Below are positions 1 through 7,489 of a stretch of DNA of 24,841 nucleotides, one piece after another (the stretch's first letter is position 1; every line of letters starts with the position of its first letter). The notes under the pieces are model-generated. The model had not been told where the DNA came from. It did no database searches and worked only from the letters and a program-made list of their open reading frames with translations. This stretch comes from JAAFIP01 sp043774625 (GTDB taxonomy: Bacteria; Pseudomonadota; Gammaproteobacteria; Burkholderiales; Burkholderiaceae_C): NCBI GenBank assembly GCA_043774625.1, contig JAYVTG010000033.1, forward strand, positions 1-24,841, in the 5' to 3' direction. Both the position numbers and the translations under genes were made by a program.

Positions 1-2031
1 GCCTGTTTGGCTATGGTGGCGGGGCACTATGGGTCAACTTTGGGCCTAGAAGAGCTGCGGGCTAAGTTTGATGTGTCGGTGCGAGGTACATCGCTGCAAG
101 ACCTGGCTAATATGGCAGACCAAATTAGCCTGAATGCGCGCTGTGTTGAACTGTCAGCTGATGAAATAGGCCACCTGCGCTTGCCTGCTGTGCTGCACTG
201 GGAGGGCAACCACTGGGTAGTGGTTAAAAAAACATCAGCTAAAGGTTTGCAGTTAAACGACCCATCGCTGGGCGAGCGCTGGGTGGGCTGGGTAGAGGCT
301 AGAGCCAAGTTCAGCGGATTTGCGGCAGACTTTGTGCCGCGCGCGCGGCTAGAGCGAACGCCTCCCGAACCCAAGCTGCAGTTCATGACGCTACTGCGTA
401 GCTTTCCTGGGTTGGGAACAGCGGCTTTGCAGTTGATGGCGGTGTCTATTGTGCTAGAGATCATTGCGCTGCTTACGCCGTACTACACCCAAATTGTGAT
501 GGACCACGTGCTGGTCACCGGCGACCGCGATTTATTGACTATTGTGGCGCTGGCGACAGGATTTTTGTTGGTGTTTCAAACTATGTTTACGGCTATACGT
601 GGCTGGGCAGGGGTGGTGCTGTCGCAAAATGTGGGCTACCAGTTGTATGCCCACGTTATTCGGCATTTATTCAGGCTGCCAGTTACTTATTTTGTACGGC
701 GGCAGGCGGGCGATCTGGTGTCTAGGTTTGACTCGCTGGGGCAGCTTGCGCATTCACTAACGCGCACCAGTATTGAGATTACGCTGGATGCACTGATTAG
801 TATAGGTACAGTAGCGATGATGTTTTTATACAGCGCTACGCTGGCGTGGATTGCGATAGGTACATTTACCTTGATGCTGGTTGTCAAAATCATAGTGTTT
901 TCGTCGTCACAACGCGTAGTGGCAGAACGCACTTTTTTAGATGCTAAACGCAAGTCGCACTTGATCGAAAGTTTGCGCGGTATCCACGCGGTCAAAATGG
1001 CGCAAGCCGAGGTACTACGGTCACAGCAGTGGACTACCCAAACGCGTCGCGTAATGGACAAAGATGCGGCCAATGAGCGGATTACTCTAGCTAGCACTTT
1101 GGTGCAAACCGTCACCACAGGTGCAGCGCATATTGTGGTGATTTATTTTGCAGCTCAAATGATTTTGGCTAACCAATTGTCGGTGGGAATGTTATTTGCC
1201 TTTATGGCGTACCAAGGCAATTTTGCGGGCCGAGCGTCGGCTTTTGCCGACCGCATTATGTGGCTGCGTACCATGAAGGTGCATTTTGGCCGCGTGGGCG
1301 ATATTGTGTTTGCCGCTACTGAGCCTTTGGCCGAGCTGAAAAGTAAAGTACCGCAACCCAAAGCCAGCAGTGTAGACATAGTGGGTTTGGGTTACCGCTA
1401 CACCCAATCTGACCCTTTGGTTTTTAAAGCAGTCACACTGGCGGTGAGTCCAGGCGAAACAGTGGCACTGGTAGGCCCATCGGGCTGTGGCAAAACGACA
1501 TTGCTGTGCGTATTAGGCGGTATTTACCTGCCCAACGAAGGTACGCTGGCCTACGACAATGAGCGCGTTACCCAGGCTAACGCTACCAGCTTGCGTAAGC
1601 GCGTGGCTTTTGTGTTTCAAAACGACGAGTTGTTTGAAGGCTCGATTGAAGACAATATTGCGTTCTTTGAGCCGCAGCCCGATCGTGCGCGTGTAGAACA
1701 ATGCGCACTACTTGCTGCCATAGGGCAGGACATAGCTGCGTTTCCCCAAGGCTATAAAACTCGTCTTGCCGAACAAGGTGCCGGGTTGTCAGGCGGGCAG
1801 CGTCAGCGCATGCTGATAGCACGTGCTTTGTACCGGCAACCGTCGCTCTTGGTACTAGACGAAGCGACGAGCCATTTAGATGTGGCAACCGAGAAATTGG
1901 TGTTGCACAACCTCAAAGCCCTGGGCATTACCATCGTGATGAGCGCACACCGGCCAGACGCCATTGCAATGGCAGATCGAATTTACTCTATGCAGCTAAA
2001 GACTTGGGTGCAAATGCAGCCTTTAGCTTAA
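1..2031 (+). CDS. Peptidase C39 domain ABC exporter (type I secretion / bacteriocin export), 5' partial
   Basis: The reading frame is open from base 1, so the gene starts upstream of the window. The first codons read A-C-L-A-M-V-A-G-H-Y-G, the segment just after the catalytic Cys of C39 double-glycine leader peptidases; that Cys should lie just outside the window. The other expected C39 residues are visible: His at 211-213 in HWVVV and Asp at 259-261 in NDPSLG. A hydrophobic six-helix-type ABC transmembrane region follows (about 430-1300), then an ATPase domain: Walker A GPSGCGKTT at 1474-1500, signature LSGGQRQR at 1786-1809, Walker B with Asp 1858 and Glu 1861, and switch His at 1948. Such proteins sit in the inner membrane, cleave a GG-type leader and export the peptide or protein. 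No membrane-fusion protein or substrate gene is visible downstream; partners may lie upstream. A TTG at 7 is inside the domain and is not the start. Confidence 0.93.
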   Translation, partial: ACLAMVAGHYGSTLGLEELRAKFDVSVRGTSLQDLANMADQISLNARCVELSADEIGHLRLPAVLHWEGNHWVVVKKTSAKGLQLNDPSLGERWVGWVEARAKFSGFAADFVPRARLERTPPEPKLQFMTLLRSFPGLGTAALQLMAVSIVLEIIALLTPYYTQIVMDHVLVTGDRDLLTIVALATGFLLVFQTMFTAIRGWAGVVLSQNVGYQLYAHVIRHLFRLPVTYFVRRQAGDLVSRFDSLGQLAHSLTRTSIEITLDALISIGTVAMMFLYSATLAWIAIGTFTLMLVVKIIVFSSSQRVVAERTFLDAKRKSHLIESLRGIHAVKMAQAEVLRSQQWTTQTRRVMDKDAANERITLASTLVQTVTTGAAHIVVIYFAAQMILANQLSVGMLFAFMAYQGNFAGRASAFADRIMWLRTMKVHFGRVGDIVFAATEPLAELKSKVPQPKASSVDIVGLGYRYTQSDPLVFKAVTLAVSPGETVALVGPSGCGKTTLLCVLGGIYLPNEGTLAYDNERVTQANATSLRKRVAFVFQNDELFEGSIEDNIAFFEPQPDRARVEQCALLAAIGQDIAAFPQGYKTRLAEQGAGLSGGQRQRMLIARALYRQPSLLVLDEATSHLDVATEKLVLHNLKALGITIVMSAHRPDAIAMADRIYSMQLKTWVQMQPLA

Positions 2032-2336
2032 CAGTCAACCTCGATCCGGCTGTCCTGGTTGACTGGCTGGAGGTGAAAACCCGTGAAGCGGAGTTTTGTG
2101 ATGCTTTGCAGCGGCGTATGCACATTTTATTGCAAAAACAGTCAATCGCCAGCGCAGAATATGCGCAAGCAGCTACGAAATATGTAGCAACTACAAACTC
2201 AGCTTATTACCCTCACCCCGTGAAAGCCAGCGTCAGCCAAGCGCTGAGCGGCTGTGTTGTACGCAGCGACATAAAGGGGGAGCCGAAGGCGGAGGACAGT
2301 CGCGGAGTACAGCACAGCCGCTCAGCGCTTGGCTGA
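2004..2336 (+). CDS. Doubtful small ORF overlapping the exporter 3' end
   Basis: An open frame (110 codons from a TTG) overlaps the last 28 bases of the exporter gene. The first 50 or so codons (D-P-A-V-L-V-D-W-L..., then H-I-L-L-Q-K-Q) look protein-like but match no family I recognise. From about 2149 the frame runs through a copy of the 42-bp repeat (E-Y-A-Q-A-A-T) and then through the left arm and core of the large palindrome, so its second half is repeat sequence, not conserved protein. There is no convincing ribosome binding site. It may be a translationally coupled small protein whose end was overwritten by repeats, a gene remnant, or a chance frame. Confidence 0.2.
   Translation: MGANAAFSLTVNLDPAVLVDWLEVKTREAEFCDALQRRMHILLQKQSIASAEYAQAATKYVATTNSAYYPHPVKASVSQALSGCVVRSDIKGEPKAEDSRGVQHSRSALG
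2149..2190 (-). repeat. 42-bp interspersed repeat, copy a
   Basis: Read on the minus strand it has the family layout: TTGCTA, about 7 bases, TAGCTGCTTGCGCA, then a short variable segment and CGCTGG. It lies in the spacer after the exporter gene, 30 bp from the large palindrome. Confidence 0.85.
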
Positions 2337-2349
2337 CGCTGGCTTTCAC
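2220..2349. repeat. Large palindromic element, copy 1 (37-bp perfect arms)
   Basis: Bases 2220-2256 and 2313-2349 are perfect 37-bp inverted repeats around a 56-bp centre. The centre, read on the minus strand, contains GGCTCCCCCTTTAT followed by G-TCGCT, the same core found in the elements at 6390-6484 and 12512-12600, but the outer arms differ from those copies. The right arm ends exactly where a recognisable TRAP DctP gene fragment stops. The transcript could form a very long hairpin. No transposase is visible, so this is best described as a small non-autonomous palindromic element. Confidence 0.85.
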
Positions 2350-2497
2350 GGTGATGGGCTGCGCACCCATCAGTTCAGCAATGCGCGAAGTTTTCGGGTT
2401 GTAGACACGCCATTTCATGCCCTTCAAATCGGCAGTGCGTCCGTGCCAAACAATTGCCATTCGTTACTGAAGTTGGAAATTAACACTTCGCCAATCT
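2350..2497 (-). pseudogene. TRAP transporter solute receptor (DctP family) remnant, internally deleted
   Basis: Two minus-strand frames together resemble adjacent parts of a DctP-type periplasmic receptor. The first (about 2497 to 2425) reads M-E-I-G-E-V-L-I-S-N-F-S-N-E then L-F-G-T-D-A-L-P, like the G-E-V-L-I-S...N-E...F-G-x-D-x-x-P-F segment of the family. The second (about 2436 to 2350) reads DLKGMKWRVYNPKTSRIAEL then M-G-A-Q-P-I-T-V, a close match to the conserved DLKGLKxR...GAQPV motif. In an intact receptor these motifs are separated by some 50 residues; here they abut with a frame change near 2430, so an internal deletion is inferred. The 3' continuation is cut off by the palindrome at 2349. 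No DctQ/DctM genes are nearby. The family call is from memory of motifs. Confidence 0.6.
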
Positions 2498-2616
2498 CCA
2501 TATAAAAAAAGATAGATAACAAGTCGTTGTAGGATGCAAGCAATTCCCGCACCAATATCTTCGGGCATTCCCCAGCTTGGGGTATTCAAGACGGCAGATT
2601 TTTGATTCAATTGCAT

Positions 2617-5600
2617 ATGCTGTACACATCGCCTCATACTACACGCTGGCAGTTCTGGATTGACCGTGGCGGCACGTTCACCGACGTAGTGGGCAAGCGG
2701 CCCGATGGCACGCTGGTTACCTACAAACTACTGAGCGAAAATCCTGAGCAGTACAAAGATGCTGCTGTGGCGGGTATTCGCCATCTGCTGGGCCTCAAAG
2801 CTGGCGAGAGCGTAACGCCTGCGCAGGTGGAATGCGTGAAGATGGGCACCACCGTGGCTACCAACGCACTGCTAGAACGCAAAGGCGAGCCCACGGTCTT
2901 GGTGATTACACGCGGTTTTAGAGATGCATTGCGCATTGCTTACCAAAACCGCCCGCGCCTGTTTGACCGGCGTATTGTGCTGCCTGAACTGCTCTACAGC
3001 CATGTGATTGAAGCGCAGGAAAGAATGAGTGCGCAGGGTGAGATTATGCAAGAGCTGGATGAGTCGCTATTAAAAAAGGAGCTGCTTGCGCAGTATTTAG
3101 GCGGGCTACGGTCCGTTTCTATTGTATTTATGCACGGATACCGTTTTACCGCGCATGAACTGGCGGCTGAGCGCATTGCCAAAGAAGTAGGTTTCACGCA
3201 GATCAGCGTCAGCCATAAAACCAGTCCCATGATGAAGTTGGTAAGTCGCGGCGACACCACGGTGGTGGACGCGTACTTGTCGCCCATCTTGCGTCGCTAT
3301 GTAAGCCAAGTGGCAGACGAAATGCCTGGGGTCAAAGTGTTCTTTATGCAATCGTCAGGGGGCTTGGCGGATGCGCATGCCTTTCAGGGCAAAGACGCTA
3401 TCTTGAGTGGTCCGGCAGGCGGTATTGTAGGCATGGCGCGCACGGCTATTTTGGCTGGACACGAGAAGGTGATTGGTTTTGACATGGGCGGTACGTCTAC
3501 CGACGTGAGCCACTTTGCCGGTGAGTTTGAACGCGAGTTTGAGACCCAGGTGGCGGGTGTGCGCATGCGTGCACCGACAATGAGCATTCACACGGTGGCG
3601 GCTGGCGGCGGTTCACTTTTGGGCTTTGATGGTGCGCGTTTTCGCGTAGGGCCGCAAAGCGCCGGTGCCAACCCTGGCCCCGCGTGCTACCGCCGTGGTG
3701 GTGCACTGGCACTGACAGACGCGAACGTGATGTTGGGGAAAATCCAGCCGCGCTATTTTCCAAAAGTGTTTGGCCCCAACGCAGACGAAGCGCTGAGCTT
3801 TGAAGCAGTGCAGACCCAGTTCAATGCACTTGCAGACAAGACGGGGCGCAGCGTAGCGGTGGTGGCAGAAGGTTTTATCAGCATCGCGGTGCAGCAAATG
3901 GCTAACGCGATCAAAAAGATTTCGGTGGCCCGCGGCTACGACGTGACCCGTTACACCCTGCAGTGCTTTGGTGGTGCAGGCGGACAGCATGCCTGTCTGG
4001 TAGCTGATGCACTGGGCATGACACGTGTGTTTGTACACCCTCTTGCCGGCGTGCTCAGCGCCTACGGCATGGGTCTGGCAGATCAAAACGTAATTCGTGA
4101 ACACGCAGTAGAAGCCAAATTGACGGATGCACAATTACCAGCTATCGCCAGCACTTTACAGAAACTGGCTGATGCTGCCTGCGCTGAACTGACCAGGCAA
4201 GCAGTGGCCCAGGGGGCGGTAAAGTTGCACCAGCGCGTGCATGTGAAATATGAAGGAACAGATACGGCATTGATCGTGCCGTTTGGCACACTGACCAGTA
4301 TTGAAGCCGCATTCGAAAAGGCTTACCAGCAACGCTTTGCCTTTTTGATGCAAGGCAAAGGCCTGGTGGTGGAAGCTGTTTCTGTAGAAGCCCTGGTCAG
4401 TGGCGACGCCCCTGCGGAGCAACTCCACGCCTTACACGCACAGCGTGCCGTGCCTGTGCGCGAGACTGTGCGCATGTATTCGGGTGGCCAGTGGTATGAC
4501 GCTGCCTTGGTCGTGCGCGAAGACATGCGCCCAGGCGATGTGCTGGCGGGCCCAGCCATCATCGCCGAGAAAAATGCAACGACGGTAGTGGAGCCTGGAT
4601 GGGAAGCGGCTGTGACTGCGTTAGACCATCTTGTCCTTGACAGACGTGCGCAACGCGCTATTAAATATGCAGCGGGAACCACGGTAAACCCTGTACTTTT
4701 AGAGGTATTTAACAACCTGTTCATGAATATCGCTGAGCAAATGGGTGTGCAGTTGCAAAACACGGCGTACTCGGTCAACATCAAAGAGCGGCTGGATTTT
4801 AGTTGCGCGCTGTTTGACACCGATGGCAACCTGATTGCCAATGCACCCCATATGCCCGTGCATCTGGGGTCAATGGGCGAGAGCATCAAAACCGTCATTC
4901 GTGACAACGCTGGCAGCATGCAGCCGGGTAATGTGTATGCGCTGAATGACCCCTACCATGGCGGCACGCATTTGCCTGATGTGACGGTGATCACGCCGGT
5001 ATACCTGAGTCAGTCCGTTCGGGCTGAGCCTGTCGCAGCCAGTACTGGCGCTGGCACTGGGGCAAGCTCAGTGCGAACGGAAGTGCCCATCTTCTACGTG
5101 GGTTCACGCGGGCACCAGGCCGACATCGGTGGCACCACGCCCGGCTCCATGCCGCCGTTTTCTACGCGTATTGAAGAAGAGGGCGTGCAGATCAACAACT
5201 TCTTGCTGGTTGAACATGGCGTGCTGCGCGAAGCGGACATGGTGGCCCTGCTGGAAAGCGGTGAATACCCCAGCCGCAACTCCTACCAAAACATGGCCGA
5301 CCTGAAAGAGCAAATCGCCGCCAATGAAAAGGGTGTGCAAGAGTTGCGCAAGATGGTGGACAGCTTTGGCCTGGACACCGTGCTGGCCTATATGTGTCAT
5401 GTTCAAGACAATGCCGAAGAGTCGGTGCGCCGCGTCATCACACGGCTCAAAGACGGGACGTTTACCCTGCCGCTGGACAACGGCGCGCAGATCAAGGTCG
5501 CCATCCGCGTAAATGCGCAAGCGCGTAGCGCCGAGATTGACTTTACCGGCACATCGCCTCAGCAGCGCAACAACTTCAATGCACCTACCGCGGTGTGTAT

Positions 5601-6315
5601 GGCTGCTGTGTTGTACGTCTTTCGCACACTGGTAGATGACGACATTCCGCTCAACGCGGGTTGCCTCAAACCGCTCAAGGTCATCATTCCACCGGGCAGC
5701 ATGCTCAACCCCAACCCGCCTGCATCGGTCGTGGCGGGCAATGTAGAAACGTCCACCTGTATTACCAATGCCCTGTTTGGCGCGCTGGGCGTAATGGCGG
5801 GCAGCCAGCCGACGATGAACAACTTTACCTTTGGCAATGCGCGCTACCAGTATTACGAAACCATTTCGGGTGGCAGTGGTGCGGGTGGCGTGTGGGATGC
5901 GCAGGGCCAATGCATTGATGGCTTTGCAGGTACCAGCGTGGTGCAAACGCATATGACTAATTCACGCCTGACTGACCCAGAAGTGCTGGAATGGCGTTTT
6001 CCTGTCAGACTGGACAGCTATGAAATTCGCAGTGGTTCAGGTGGTGCAGGTAAATGGCCAGGCGGCAACGGTGGTGTGCGGCGCATCAAGTTTCTGGAAC
6101 CCATGACGGCCAGTATTTTGTCCAATGGCCGTGTGCATCCGGCTTTTGGCATGGCTGGCGGTTGTGCGGGTGCACCGGGCATTAACCGAGTGGTACGGGC
6201 AGATGGTCGTGTGGAAGAGTTGGCGCACATTGGCCAGGCTGAGATGCAGGCTGGGGATACATTTGAGATCCACACACCAGGTGGTGGTGGATTTGGATTG
6301 CTGCAAAATAAATAG
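2617..6315 (+). CDS. oplAH: Fused hydantoinase A/B, 5-oxoprolinase-type ATP-dependent amidohydrolase
   Basis: A 1232-residue cytoplasmic enzyme combining HyuA and HyuB in one chain, as in 5-oxoprolinases, which use ATP to open 5-oxo-L-proline to glutamate. The N-terminus has the phosphate-binding motif D-R-G-G-T-F-T-D (residues 16-23) and a second ATPase motif DMGGTSTDVS from residue 289. The HyuB half starts near residue 692 (N-P-V-L-L-E-V-F-N-N) and ends in a glycine-rich tail (GGGGFG). ATG 2617 was chosen because homologues start shortly before the W-Q-F-W-I-D-R-G-G motif; TTG 2602 is an alternative and neither has a strong ribosome binding site. Two oddities: residues about 800-822 are encoded by a palindrome (5014-5081) inside the HyuB half, and residues about 150-163 by a 42-bp repeat (3065-3106). 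A third repeat copy supplies the TAG stop. Substrate could also be a hydantoin; the fused length favours oxoproline. Confidence 0.93.
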   Translation: MLYTSPHTTRWQFWIDRGGTFTDVVGKRPDGTLVTYKLLSENPEQYKDAAVAGIRHLLGLKAGESVTPAQVECVKMGTTVATNALLERKGEPTVLVITRGFRDALRIAYQNRPRLFDRRIVLPELLYSHVIEAQERMSAQGEIMQELDESLLKKELLAQYLGGLRSVSIVFMHGYRFTAHELAAERIAKEVGFTQISVSHKTSPMMKLVSRGDTTVVDAYLSPILRRYVSQVADEMPGVKVFFMQSSGGLADAHAFQGKDAILSGPAGGIVGMARTAILAGHEKVIGFDMGGTSTDVSHFAGEFEREFETQVAGVRMRAPTMSIHTVAAGGGSLLGFDGARFRVGPQSAGANPGPACYRRGGALALTDANVMLGKIQPRYFPKVFGPNADEALSFEAVQTQFNALADKTGRSVAVVAEGFISIAVQQMANAIKKISVARGYDVTRYTLQCFGGAGGQHACLVADALGMTRVFVHPLAGVLSAYGMGLADQNVIREHAVEAKLTDAQLPAIASTLQKLADAACAELTRQAVAQGAVKLHQRVHVKYEGTDTALIVPFGTLTSIEAAFEKAYQQRFAFLMQGKGLVVEAVSVEALVSGDAPAEQLHALHAQRAVPVRETVRMYSGGQWYDAALVVREDMRPGDVLAGPAIIAEKNATTVVEPGWEAAVTALDHLVLDRRAQRAIKYAAGTTVNPVLLEVFNNLFMNIAEQMGVQLQNTAYSVNIKERLDFSCALFDTDGNLIANAPHMPVHLGSMGESIKTVIRDNAGSMQPGNVYALNDPYHGGTHLPDVTVITPVYLSQSVRAEPVAASTGAGTGASSVRTEVPIFYVGSRGHQADIGGTTPGSMPPFSTRIEEEGVQINNFLLVEHGVLREADMVALLESGEYPSRNSYQNMADLKEQIAANEKGVQELRKMVDSFGLDTVLAYMCHVQDNAEESVRRVITRLKDGTFTLPLDNGAQIKVAIRVNAQARSAEIDFTGTSPQQRNNFNAPTAVCMAAVLYVFRTLVDDDIPLNAGCLKPLKVIIPPGSMLNPNPPASVVAGNVETSTCITNALFGALGVMAGSQPTMNNFTFGNARYQYYETISGGSGAGGVWDAQGQCIDGFAGTSVVQTHMTNSRLTDPEVLEWRFPVRLDSYEIRSGSGGAGKWPGGNGGVRRIKFLEPMTASILSNGRVHPAFGMAGGCAGAPGINRVVRADGRVEELAHIGQAEMQAGDTFEIHTPGGGGFGLLQNK
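3065..3106 (+). repeat. 42-bp interspersed repeat, copy b, inside oplAH
   Basis: CGCTAT, a spacer, GAGCTGCTTGCGCA and GTATTTA followed by GGCGGGC. Bases 3080-3099 are identical over 20 positions to copy d at 12407-12426 in non-coding DNA. Here it is translated as L-L-K-K-E-L-L-A-Q-Y-L-G-G in a poorly conserved part of the HyuA domain. Confidence 0.7.
5014..5081. repeat. Palindromic insert within oplAH
   Basis: Left arm TCCGTTCGGGCTGAGC (from 5014) is mirrored at the right end (to 5081) by the complement of TCCGTTCGCACTGAGC; 17 of the first 21 arm positions pair. The centre, GCCAGTACTGGCGCTGGC, is itself nearly self-complementary. It is translated as S-V-R-A-E-P-V-A-A-S-T-G-A-G-T-G and on to S-V-R-T-E, a Ser/Ala/Gly-rich stretch between the conserved T-V-I-T-P-V-Y and F-Y-V-G-S-R-G-H motifs, where I expect only a short loop in homologues. 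Confidence 0.75.
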
Positions 6316-6340
6316 CTGCTTGCGCATATGTGGCGCTGGT
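6298..6340 (+). repeat. 42-bp interspersed repeat, copy c, overlapping the oplAH stop
   Basis: TTGCTG, spacer, TAGCTGCTTGCGCA, TATGTGG, CGCTGG. The TAG of the element (6313-6315) is the stop codon of oplAH and its left half encodes the last residues (L-L-Q-N-K). Confidence 0.8.
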
Positions 6341-6389
6341 TATCGGTGATTTTCTATCTTCGAAGATTGCGCGCTGCGTCTTGTAGCGA

Positions 6390-6484
6390 GATCGTGTCGC
6401 CGTGTTGCTCTGCTACGCGAATGTCATCCGGCCTCGAGGCCTCCTTCTTTATTTCGCTACGCAAAGCAACACGTCGGCCCGATC
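6390..6484. repeat. Palindromic element, copy 2
   Basis: Arms GATCGTGTCGCCGTGTTGCT (6390-6409) and its near complement at 6465-6484 enclose a core with TGCTACGCGAATGTC and CTTTATTTCGCTACG. The core matches copies 1 and 3. It lies between the convergent ends of oplAH and the BMP transporter operon, where the hairpin could stop transcription from both sides. Confidence 0.8.
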
Positions 6485-6486
6485 CT

Positions 6487-6528
6487 GCTAGCGTCAGCAC
6501 AGCGCTCCGGCGCTTGACTGATGCTGGC
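6487..6528. repeat. Short hairpin next to palindromic element copy 2
   Basis: GCTAGCGTCAGCACAGCGCT (6487-6506) pairs imperfectly (about 15 of 20) with 6509-6528. The sequence resembles the outer arm of copy 1 (GCCAGCGTCAGCCAAGCGCT), so the arm type of copy 1 also exists as a separate hairpin beside copy 2. Confidence 0.6.
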
Positions 6529-6571
6529 GTTAGTGCTGGCTCTGGCTCATAAAAAGTGCTACAGAGAAAAT

Positions 6572-7489
6572 TCAGCGACTCTTGATATACGGACTGCCAA
6601 GCGCTTTAGGTGCGGTAGCCTTGCCAATAAAGCCAGCGAGCAAAATCACGGTGAGCAAATATGGCAACGCCTGTACCAATTGCACAGGCACTTCGCCAAT
6701 GCCTGGCACGATGGCACCTTGCAAGCGAATCGACACTGCGTCCAAAAAACCAAACAGTAAACAAGCCCACAAGGCACCTACAGGGTGCCACTTGCCAAAG
6801 ATCATTGCGGCCAGTGCCATAAAGCCGCGGCCTGCCGTCATGTGCGGCGCAAAAGCCGCGTTTTGCGCTAGCACCAGATAACAACCAGCCAAGCCGCACA
6901 GGGCACCATTACCCACCAGGGCCAAATAACGCGTGCCAGAAACCGACACACCCGCTGCGTCTACCATGGCCGGGTTTTCGCCTACGGCGCGCAGACGCAG
7001 GCCAAAGCGGGTTTTAAACAGCAACCACCATACGGCAAACACCAGTACCAACGATACATACACCAAAATATTGTGTGCCAGCAGTGGCAACGTGGTTATG
7101 GCTTTGAGGCGCACACTGTCGGGCACCTGCGGTGTTTGCCCACCTTGCGAAAACCAGGCTATGCCCAGCACCACGGTTACGCCAGCAGCTATGATGTTGA
7201 TAGCAAGTCCGCTGATGACCTGGTCGCCGTGGTAAGTGATGCAGGCCAAGCCGTGCAGGCACGACAAGGCAATAGCCACGGCAACTGCAGCCAGCATAGC
7301 CCACGCCAGCGACTGGGTCGCGACTCCCACAGCGGCTGCGGCAAAGGCGGCAAACAGCATTTTGCCTTCCAGCCCAATGTCAATCACACCCGCACGCTCG
7401 GCCAGCACGCCAGCCAACGCGCAGAAGATGAGTGGCGTAGCCAGGCGCAATGACGAAGCGATGATGTCGAGCAAGAAAATACTATCCAT
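6572..7489 (-). CDS. BMP-type ABC transporter permease (second permease; nucleoside uptake)
   Basis: A 305-residue integral membrane protein of the BPD_transp_2 class (LivH/RbsC-like permeases), with many hydrophobic segments and the N-terminal family motif L-A-E-R-A-G-V-I-D-I-G-L-E-G-K-M. Permeases of this shape work with BMP-family lipoproteins (NupQ/YufQ type) to import nucleosides. It starts with ATG at 7489, overlapping the 3' end of the preceding permease gene by 8 bp, so the two are translationally coupled. It is the last gene of the four-gene minus-strand operon and ends 23 bp or so before the convergent repeat region. The transporter class is firm; the substrate is inferred from the family and the adjacent deaminase gene. 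Confidence 0.92.
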   Translation of the reverse strand: MDSIFLLDIIASSLRLATPLIFCALAGVLAERAGVIDIGLEGKMLFAAFAAAAVGVATQSLAWAMLAAVAVAIALSCLHGLACITYHGDQVISGLAINIIAAGVTVVLGIAWFSQGGQTPQVPDSVRLKAITTLPLLAHNILVYVSLVLVFAVWWLLFKTRFGLRLRAVGENPAMVDAAGVSVSGTRYLALVGNGALCGLAGCYLVLAQNAAFAPHMTAGRGFMALAAMIFGKWHPVGALWACLLFGFLDAVSIRLQGAIVPGIGEVPVQLVQALPYLLTVILLAGFIGKATAPKALGSPYIKSR

